From Phaseolus vulgaris (taxonomy: Eukaryota > Streptophyta > Magnoliopsida > Fabales > Fabaceae), in NCBI RefSeq assembly GCF_000499845.2, contig NC_023749.2, positions 17,482,681-17,546,680 on the forward strand: a stretch of DNA of 64,000 nucleotides, read 5' to 3'. The position numbers and the translations under genes are program-made. The notes under the pieces are model-generated. The model saw nothing but the letters and a program-made list of their open reading frames with translations, was not told where the DNA came from and ran no database searches. Below, piece after piece: positions 56,210 to 64,000 of this stretch (the first letter of the stretch is position 1; each line of letters begins with the position of its first letter).

Positions 56210-56294
56210 GAGCTTCATCAAGTTTGATTAACCAATCTTTCCTTGATGCCACCACTGTTTTCTCTAATATTTTCTTGATTTCTCTGTTAGAAAC
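56210..56294. repeat. 85-bp direct duplication flanking Tat-2, right copy
   Basis: Begins directly after the LTR end (TACACA) and continues into intact Athila sequence. One mismatch to 46241-46325. Confidence 0.93.
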
Positions 56295-56612
56295 TTCTGC
56301 TTGCCCATTTGTCTGTGGGTGGTAGGCTAATGCTACTTTATGACTAACCCCATAATGCTCTAACACTTTCTTCAATTGGGTATTACAAAAATGAGACCCA
56401 CAGTCACTTATCAATACTCTTGGAGTGCCAAATCTGCAAAAAATATTCCTTTTAAGAAATTTGATGACTATCTTGGAATATGCATGTTGTGCTGGAATTG
56501 CTTCCACCCATCTAGAAACATACTCAACTGCCACTAGTATATATTCATTTGAAAAAGAAGATGGCAAAGGCCCTATAAAATCAATGCCCCAACAATCAAA
56601 GACCTCAATTTC
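56210..56612 (-). pseudogene. Athila integrase, catalytic core
   Basis: [45 protein letters not shown], to KLDEAL, where Tat-2 interrupts. The first 85 bp are the right copy of the duplication (56210-56294). A stop at 56612 separates it from the GID-containing first part of the core. Confidence 0.9.
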
Positions 56613-57488
56613 TTAAATATTTTGTAATGGCATCTCATGTCTTCTAGAAATGTTTCCTGTCCTTTGGCACCTGTCACATCTTTGTACTAATGCATGTGTA
56701 TCTTTAAACAACGAGGGCCAAAAAAAACCTGATTGAAGAATTTTTGCAGCTGTCTTTTCCCCATTAAAACGTCCTCCATATGCTGAATTATGGCATTGAT
56801 ATATAATTTTCTTGGCTTCATCTGAAGAAACACATCTTCTCAGCAAATTATCTGCACCAATTTTAAACAAATGAGGATCATCCCACACATAATGATTGAC
56901 ATCCTTAAAAAAATTTCTTCTTTGATGCCAGTCCAAATTCTCCGAACTTGTTCCAGTAGCTTTAAAATTGGCCATGTCTGCAAACCATGGCCTCTCTTTG
57001 ATTACCAATAGCTTCTCATCAGGAAATTCAGCAAGAACTTCAAGCTCCAATGTGGTTACCTCATCATTTTCTAGTCTTGATAAATGATCTGCTACATTGT
57101 TCTCACATCCTTTCTTATCTTTGATATCTAAATGAAATTCCTGCAACAAAAGTATCCATAGTATAAGCCTTGGCTTAAAATCTGCTTTATTCAATAAATA
57201 TTTAATTGCAGCATGATTAGTGAAAACAATAACTTTAGAACCTATAAAATAAGATCAAAATTTCTCAGGTGCATACACTATAACTAGTAATTCTTTTTCT
57301 GTTGTGTTGTAGTTACTTTGCGTCTCATTCAAAACTTTACTCGCATAGTGTATTACTTGAAAAATTCTTTCTTTTCTTTGTCCTAAAACTGCTCCTACTA
57401 CATAATCACTAGCATCACACATTATCTCAAAATTAAGTTTCCAATCAGGAGCAGTTATGATAGGTGCATAAATGAGTTTTTCTTTCAA
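56613..57488 (-). pseudogene. Athila RNase H and integrase zinc finger
   Basis: 57488-57255: MCDASDYVVGAVLGQR and TTEKELLVIVYA of RNase H. After a stop (TGA where the family has Trp/Arg), 57194-56613: DHLSRLE, then the HHCC region with CHNSAYGG and CDRCQRTGN. RNase H removes the RNA strand during cDNA synthesis. Confidence 0.88.
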
Positions 57489-57685
57489 GATATTAAAAGC
57501 AGATAAACAATTATCATCAAATTTAAAAGGAGTATCCTTATTGAGAAGATTGCATAGGGGCTTTGAAATCTTGGAGAAATCTTTAATAAACCTTCTGTAA
57601 AATCCAGCATGCCCTAGAAAACTTCTGATTCCTTTGATGTTGACTGGTGGAGGTAACTTTTCAATGACTTCAACTTTTGCTTTAT

Positions 57686-58450
57686 CTACCTCCAGCCCTT
57701 TATGAGAAATTTATGTCCTAAGACAATTCTTTCAGTGACCATGAAATAACATTTCTCCCAATTTAGCACAAGATTTGTCTCCACACATCGCTTTAGTACG
57801 AGATCAAGATTAATTAAACAATTATCAAAAGAAGATCCAAACACAGAAAAATCATCCATAAAAACTTCAATGCATTTCTCAATCATATCTGCGAAAATAG
57901 CAAACATACACCTTTGGAAAGTTGTTGGAGCATTACATAACCCAAATGGCATTTTTCGATAAGCAAAAATGCCAAATGGGCAAGTAAATGTTGTCTTCTC
58001 TTGATCTTCTGGATTAACCACAATTTGATTATATCCTGAATAACCATCCAAAAAACAATAATATGCTTTACCTGCCAATCTTTCCAAAATTTGATCCATA
58101 AAAGGTAATGGATAATGATCTTTCCGCGTAGCTTGGTTCAATTTCCTATAGTCAATGCACATCCTCCATCCTATAACAGTTCTTGTAGGAATCAATTCAT
58201 TTTTTTCGTTATAAATAACTGTCATACCTCCTTTCTTAGGTACCACTTGTACTGGACTAACCCACACACTATCTGAAATGGGATAAATCATTCCTGCTTC
58301 TAAGAGCTTTTGTACCTCCTTTCTATCAACCTCCTTCATGGAAGGATTTAAGCGCCTTGGTGGTTGAGCCACAGGTTTGAAATCTTGCTCCATATGAATT
58401 TTATGCATGCAATATGATGGGCTTATACCTTTCAACCAGCAAATGTCCAT
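57686..58450 (-). pseudogene. Athila reverse transcriptase
   Basis: EQDFKPVAQPPRRLNP, WVSPVQVVPKKGGMTV, WRMCIDYRKLNQATRKDHYP, MPFGLCNAPTTFQRCM, and FMDDFSVFG, the F-M-D-D form of the catalytic motif used by Athila. Frameshift at about 57690; the thumb (SFLGHAGFYRRF) continues in another frame to 57500. Confidence 0.92.
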
Positions 58451-58653
58451 CCTATAGCTTCTTTATTTGCCTTCAACACTTTTATCACCTTTTGTTCTTC
58501 CTCTTTGGATAAATGGTTACTTATGATAACTGGCTTCTCCCCATTTTCTTCAAGAAAAACATATTTCAAATGAGCTAGCAACTGTTTCAGCTCTATTTTC
58601 TGAGGAGTGTTGGCTTGGTTTAGTTCTAATTCACCAAAAATCCCTTGTTGAAC

Positions 58654-59364
58654 TTATTTTGCCTTTCCCAACTCTAGCAAACATTCCTTGACTTCCTTAT
58701 CCTCCCAATCCTCGCAATTTTCATTATCATTTAGGACTGCTTTCATCAATGAATCATCTATAAATATTTCTCTCTGATTTTCCAAATACAGTTCATCCAA
58801 TGCATCCATCCTAAAACAATCATTTTGATCAATCGGATGTTTCATTGCTTCAAATACATCAAAGCTAACTTCTTCATCCTGCACTCAAACCTTCAACTTC
58901 CCTTCATCCACATCAATCATAATTTTTGCAGTCTTCAGAAATGGGCGTCCAAGAATGAGAGGTACTTCAACATCTTCCTCTATGTCCATGATCACAAAAT
59001 CAACTGGGAAGTAAAATTTGTCTACCTTCACCAAAAGATCTTCTACTATCCCATGTGGATATTTTATTGATCTGTCAGCTAATTGCAATGTCATCCTTGT
59101 AGGAAAAATTTCAACATCCCCAATTTTCTTCAACATAGATAGTGGCATCAGATTTATGCTTGCCCCAAGATCTAGTAGTGCTTTGGCCACGGTAAAATTT
59201 CTTATTGTGACTGGCAAAGTAAAACTCCCAGGATCTTTAGATTTTTGTGGCAATGATTTTTTAATAATGGCACTACATCCTGCTTCTAGCTCCACAATTC
59301 CTTGTTCTTTTAATCTTCTCTTCTTGGTCAACAACTCCTTCATAAATCTGGCATATGTAGGCAT
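58654..59364 (-). pseudogene. Athila protease region
   Basis: Aspartic protease with ALLDLGASINLMP and LILGRPFLKTA, then, after one stop at 58885, a Glu/Asp-rich linker (FDVFEAMKHP). Normal Athila order between gag and RT. Confidence 0.88.
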
Positions 59365-59539
59365 ATGTTCCGAAGCTTCAGTGAACGGAATAATTATCTC
59401 TAGTTGTTTCAGAATTTCACAGAATCTGACAAACTGTCCTTCTATATTCTTTCTGGAGGGAGCATGTGGATAAGGTAAATCTACAATTGGAACACTTCTT
59501 TTTCAGTCTCTTTTACCTTTTTCCTTTTCTTCTCCCTCT

Positions 59540-60760
59540 TCACTCTTGTTTTTTTCTTCCTCTTCTTTTTTTTTCTTCCCTATGAATTTTTCTTTCCTCA
59601 CTCTCTATGTCTCTTTCCTTACTTTGTAGATTATCACCAATCCCCTTTCCTACAACTACTCCACTTCTTGTAGTGATTGACTTACATTTCTCCCTGAGTT
59701 CCCTCAACTCTTGTGTAAGTTGCTTAATTTGTGTCTCAAAATTATCAACGTTCTTCTGCACAACCAACATGGTGTGTGTAAATTTTTCTATAGAATCTTC
59801 CATTTTTCTCATTCTCTCTTGGGACACAGGATCTAATAGTTGGAGTTGTTGAAAAGTTCCTTGTTTTCCTTGATCTTCCATGTAAAATGCTTTTTCTTCA
59901 GAAGAAATATTTTGGTAAGCACATTGCTCACTGGAATGCTCACCTCCACACAGTTCGCACCTTAATTCTTGATTCTGCCTTTGAATAACATGTAATTGTT
60001 GAGGCAATTTCGCCATTTGTGTGGTTAACTACTCAATCTGCTGTGTCAAAATTTGATTTTGAGCCAATAATGTATCTTCAATCCATCTTTTCTTCCGAGT
60101 ACTTCGTCCATCATACTGGTCTTGAGAATCTGCTAATGCCAATGTATTAATAATCCTCGTTGCTTGTTCGGCATCAAGAGTCATCATTGTGCCACCAGCT
60201 GCCGCATCTAAGAGCATTTTCATATCAAATTTGAGACCATTAATGAATATGCTCAGTTGAGCAATGTCTTCAAACCCATGATTTGGGCATTTTCTCAATA
60301 TCATCTTAAATCTTTCCCATGTCTCACAAAATGACTCTTCTGCTCCATATCTGAACATAGAGATTTCAGACTTAGCTTTAATGTAGCGAGAGATTGAAAA
60401 AAATCTTTGCAAAAAATTTTCTTCTACATCCTCCCAGCTCGTGAGGCTCTGATTTGGAAGTGATCTAAGTCAATCTTTAGCCTTTCCTGCCAATGAAAAA
60501 GGAAACAAGCGCATACAAACATTATGAACATCATCTGATTCAAAGCTCATTACTCCCACCAATTCATAAAATGTATTCAAATGTGAATATGGATCCTCAT
60601 GTTCCATTGCTATGAATTGATGGGCACTGATAAGAATGAGAAAATCGGGATCTATTTCCAAGGCCTTGGCGGTAGTAGGTATTGCAATACTAGAAAAATG
60701 CCTTGGTCCTTGGTACATGACATCATCTCTGAGTGTCTTCCTTGTTTGTTCTTCTGCCAT
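59540..60760 (-). pseudogene. Athila gag
   Basis: Three open pieces: 60760-60470 (MAEEQTRKTLRD, EDPYSHLNTFYEL, LFPFSLAGKAKD), 60412-60029 (FCETWERFKMILRKCPNHG) and 60016-59540 (CCHC knuckle CELCGGEHSSEQC, then a coiled coil and a Lys/Glu-rich end). Short gaps contain stops. Met 60760 is the likely start. Confidence 0.88.
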
Positions 60761-60779
60761 GTTGCTTTCCTAAAATGTT

Positions 60780-61429
60780 AGTGGAAAAAAAAATAAAAAA
60801 AAATAGAGTATATTTTTTTTTTTAATAAATTGCTAACTAAAATAAAATCAATAACTGCCCAAGCTACAAATTAAAACTTAAAAGTAAAATAAAACAAAAA
60901 CAAAACACTAAAATGACACTAAGAAAATAAAACAAAAATATTCAGAAAAAAAATATAAATAAAATAAAAACTAAAAACAGAATAAAAGAAAACAATAAAA
61001 ACAAGAAATAACTTACTTAAAAATAATAAGCTAAAACAAAATAAAACAAAAAATTAAAATTATAATCGTAAAAAAACTAACCAACTTACTTAAAAGATAC
61101 TACCTAACGTAAAAATAAAAACTAAAACTAGTAATGATAGATAAATAAAACAACTAAATAAAAACTACCTAAATAAAACCACGTAACTAAACCTAAAAAG
61201 AACTAAAATAAAATAAAATAAAAACAAAAATCAAACTAAATCTGAAAATAAATAGAAATAACTAAAATCAAAATAAGAATTAAAATAATAACAACAAATT
61301 AAAATAAAATAAAAACAAATCTGTTTAAAAAAAATAAAAAAATTAAAACAAATCAAAACAATTAAAATATTCACAATATTTAGAAAATTATACTCAACAA
61401 ATCAAACATGTTCTCTGGCAACGGCGCCA
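60780..61429 (-). other. Athila leader and tRNA-Asp primer-binding site
   Basis: About 630 bp of AAAATAAAAC-type low-complexity DNA between gag and PBS. The PBS, plus GGCAACGGCGCCA at 61417-61429, is identical to the 3' end of plant tRNA-Asp with CCA. Confidence 0.88.
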
Positions 61430-61435
61430 AAAACT

Positions 61436-62003
61436 TGATGGCTTTTTACGGCAAGTGCACCGCTTTGTCAGAAGTAATAATTGTCCCTAAGGATGGATAT
61501 CGATCCCACAAGGAACAGTGAATTATCAAGTACAATAATCGCTAAATATAAAATAAAACAATTAAAAGTGTATTGAAAGTGGTTGGGTTGGCGATGATCA
61601 ATAAGAAAACAACAAAGAATTAGTTGTTTCAATTGGAAAAATAGGGATTAGGTTTCATCTCTCTCACTCTCATGTATTTTGATTAACATGACAATATTAA
61701 GTTCTTTGATTGAAATTGATACCCGTTTAAAAATCATCTATATCGATTCCTCGCATATAAAATCCTTAAGAATGTCCCCTAACTATCGATCCCTCGCATA
61801 ATTATAAGAACAACTTAGAACGAAGCTCAGACGTTTAATAGCAATTAAAGATTCAAGTCTATTCCTAGCACTCAAATATGTTAAGTATTGTTGTTTAGGT
61901 CTGAACCCTAAAAATACCTCCCGGTCAAATTTAAAATTCTCAATTTGTCACGGAAAATTAAAAGTAAAACAACAATACCAATAATCAATCAATAACTGAA
62001 TAT
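61436..62003 (-). repeat. Athila 5' LTR, cut by Tat-3
   Basis: Begins TGATGGCTTTTTACGGC and follows 34622-35190 closely until GAATAT, where Tat-3 starts. The rest should reappear beyond the window. Confidence 0.92.
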
Positions 62004-62917
62004 TGTACCGATCAGATAGTCGGAAGTGATGACGTGGCAGCAAGCGATAATATAGGCGTGTTGAGCGGAACACCTGACTGACAGAAGGGAAGTACATCGG
62101 GAAGTCTGTGTAGTCGCCAATCGTTGAGTTGGCGTTCTCCGATCTTTAGCATGTATAACCGGCGGTCACCAGGCTTGTGTCATAGTCGCCGTATGTGAAG
62201 TTTAGGCGATCAAGTGGTTAGAGACCGCCTAAAGGGGGACATCGCCGAAAGATTAGGAAGGCTTGCTTAAGGCTCTCAAGGGGTACAAGTATGAAGGATG
62301 AGGTTATCAGATGATCATTCCCTGGCAAGAGGTCGAGGCAAGGGAACAGTTTACCAGAACATGCACGATGTGCAGGTGAAGCAGATCGTGGTAGCGGCAG
62401 GCGAGACCACAGAGAAGGTGTGCATGGTGACACCCCGTACTCGCCGCTTAAGGGGTCGCGCTCCAAGGAAGCTGTAGTTACTCCTCGCATGGGTAACTTG
62501 GTCGAATAGCTTGAAGAGTATAAGTGACGCTCAAGAGGAGAGGGATCCAGATGGTGACACGTGTACAGTTGGATGTGAGCCACGTGTCCAGAGGTGTAAC
62601 CGTCAGGAGAGAGAAACGCTCAGGTATATAAGGAACTCTTAACAGATTTTGAGGTACGTTTTCCAGAACACTTGAGTACGCTGAGAGAATTCTTGCACGG
62701 TTCGTTGAGTTTGATATTCTCTCTGAGTTTTTGGTGATTCCGTCACTGACTTGAGCGTCGGAGTGCGATCGGCCGCAGCGGCGCCACTCTGTCTTTTTCA
62801 GGTTCTTGTGGAGAATTGAGGTGTGAAGGACAGAAGCTAACGCGGTGCGAAGCTGATCCAGAAGGAGAAACCTTTGACGTGGCAAGGCTCTTGCACTCAG
62901 GTCAACCGGCAGGATCA
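62004..62917 (+). repeat. Tat-3 5' LTR (914 bp)
   Basis: TGTACCGATCAGATAGTCGG to CCGGCAGGATCA. TATA-like GGTATATAAGG at about 62623, 124 bp upstream of the conserved motif at 62747-62766 and a GGCCGCAGCGGCGCC stretch. PBS at 62920-62936 (AGGCGCCCACCGTGGGG, first base changed). Confidence 0.88.
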
Positions 62918-63027
62918 TCAGGCGCCCACCGTGGGGCCGTGTAAAACGTGTTTCCCATCCACAGTGTGAGTTCTTGAAGTTTGTACGATTCTTGTGTGGT
63001 TGTGTGCTGGTGCAACCATTTTCGGCG

Positions 63028-63232
63028 TTTTTCACCGTTTGTTCGAGTTTTCAATCGGTAGTTTGAAGTTTTCAACCGTTTGTTCGAGTTTTGTTCGGCG
63101 AATTGAAGTATTTCTCCGTTCGTTTGAGTTTTTGTTCGGTGAGTTGAAGTTTTTCACCGTTTGTGCGAGTTTCAATCGGTAAATCGAAGTCTTTACCGTT
63201 CGTTCGTGTTTTTGACCGGTGAATCGGGAGTT
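63028..63232 (+). repeat. Tandem repeat in Tat-3 leader, 5 units of about 40 bp
   Basis: CACCGTTTGTTCGAGTTT...CGGTGAATTGAAG-type units with ACCGTT anchors near 63034, 63075, 63115, 63156 and 63195. Confidence 0.85.
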
Positions 63233-63429
63233 TTGGTGGAGAAGCGGTAGTTTCAGGCTAAGATTGCAAGTTTCTGTGGAGGTTTTGGCATCCGAATCAA
63301 TCGGCGTGCTGTTGTGGTTGTGCTCTTGGAAGTTCTTTGGAGTTTAAGAGGTTTTGACCGATTGATTGCTGGATCGATCGTTTCGCTGGTGAAGGTTTTG
63401 TTCGCTGAAGCTTGATCTGTTGATTTTTC

Positions 63430-64000
63430 ATGAGAAAGATGAGAAGTACGCGTTCCAGTCCCGTTGTGCCAGTTGTTGCAGAAGGCGCCATGACCATGGC
63501 GCAAATGATGGAGATCATGCGCTTTGCAAGAAAATGTGGAGGCATCGCGCATAGAGCAAGCGAAGATGCATGAAGACCTGGTCGTCTCTCAGGCCAGAAA
63601 TGAAGAGCTCAGCAAGGTCACTGAGGAATTGCGCCAAGCTCTTCACGAGCAGAGAGGACGCGCAACGGTGGAGGAAGTTGTACTGTCATCGCCACCGCAC
63701 GTTTTTCCGATGCCATTCGCTCAGGCGATCACGGACACGCCGATCCCTACGAGCGTAGTACCTGTGAAAGCTTCTTTCACCGGCGTGGAGGATCCTGAAG
63801 CACATCTCACCACGTTCCACACACAGATGATGCTGTCGGGAGGCTCAGATGCTGTCTATTGCAAGATGTTTGTGAGCACGCTCCAGGGAACAACGTTGGA
63901 ATGGTTCGTTAGCCTGCCTACAGGTCACATAACCAATTTCCAGCAGTTTTCGAAGCTTTTCGTCGATCAGTACATTGTGAACAAGGCGCCACCGAGGGTG
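63430..64000 (+). pseudogene. Tat-3 gag, 5' part, frameshifted
   Basis: Met 63430 (MRKMRSTRSSP), then MTMAQMMEIMR, a frameshift at about 63521-63525 relative to Tat-1 (two bases apparently lost), and in the next frame VEASRIEQAKMHEDL, PVKASFTGVEDPEAHLTTF, LEWFVSLPTGHI, VDQYIVNKAP up to the window end. Confidence 0.88.

Larger units (their letters stand above)
34622..62003 (-). mobile_element. Athila-lineage Ty3/gypsy element, opened up by three insertions
   Basis: Minus strand. 3' LTR at 34622-35720, 5' LTR beginning at 61436 and cut at 62003 by Tat-3. Between them, after removing CRM (37432-44822), the solo LTR (45158-46139) and Tat-2 (46326-56209), the Athila gag, protease, RT, RNase H and integrase follow in normal order. 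The pieces join exactly across the insertions. Reading frames have several stops and frameshifts, so it is dead and old. I see no env-like ORF, which many Athila elements carry downstream of integrase. Confidence 0.93.
62004..64000 (+). mobile_element. Third Tat element (Tat-3), 5' end
   Basis: Plus strand: LTR, PBS, a leader of about 510 bp with a tandem repeat, and gag running off the window. The gag is close to that of Tat-1 and the LTR ends match Tat-1 (CCGGCAGGATCA). Expected target copy beyond the window: AATAT (61999-62003). Confidence 0.9.

Overview
This is nuclear DNA from a flowering plant, almost certainly a eudicot and probably a legume; the species guess rests only on the general look of the repeat families. 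Introns with GT/AG borders, nested LTR retrotransposons of the Athila, Tat and CRM lineages, CACTA, LINE and copia remnants and long AT-rich spacers all fit a repeat-rich plant chromosome. I recognise one intact host gene, an orphan exon of a cytokinin-activating LOG gene and a decayed processed copy of ribosomal protein L14.

Layout. (a) 1-8178: minus-strand Tat element (Tat-1) entering from the left, with an uninterrupted 1798-residue gag-pol, a 5' LTR and the end of an ORF on the opposite strand. (b) 8179-17340: AT-rich DNA with an RPL14 pseudogene, a degenerate CACTA-type transposon (transposase fragments, a three-part minisatellite), and a truncated CRM element (13706-16540) lying between the transposase fragments. 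(c) 17340-19782: 3' end of a LINE, split by a solo Tat LTR (TSD GGTTT), itself split by a solo CRM-like LTR. (d) 19783-27103: the most gene-like part, with a solo LTR at 20546-20937 and a five-exon gene at 24207-26021 for a short glucosidase II beta-like, membrane-anchored protein. (e) 27104-34621: LTR and antisense-ORF start of another Tat element, cut by a CACTA end; a solo LTR (TSD ATAAT); a gutted copia element (TSD AATGG); the LOG exon. (f) 34622-62003: one old minus-strand Athila element spread over more than 27 kb by three insertions: a CRM element (37432-44822, TSD ATTTA), a solo CRM-like LTR (45158-46139, TSD TTTAT) and a second Tat element (46326-56209) flanked by an unusual 85-bp target duplication. 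(g) 62004-64000: a third Tat element, plus strand, inserted in the Athila 5' LTR and running off the window.

How the parts relate. Nesting gives a relative order: Athila first, then the CRM element, the solo LTR and Tat-2 inside its body and Tat-3 inside its LTR; in section (c) LINE, then Tat solo LTR, then CRM-like solo LTR. Most elements are defective. Tat-1 is the only one with an unbroken gag-pol, so it is the only visible candidate source of Tat proteins for the others.

Features most worth following up: the 85-bp duplication around Tat-2; the antisense coiled-coil ORF system of the Tat elements, present twice in Tat-2; a near-invariant 19-20 bp motif at a fixed place in eight otherwise diverged Tat LTRs; the CRM polyprotein that continues into its own LTR, with a related tail readable in solo LTRs; and the ABC-ordered minisatellite in the CACTA remnant.
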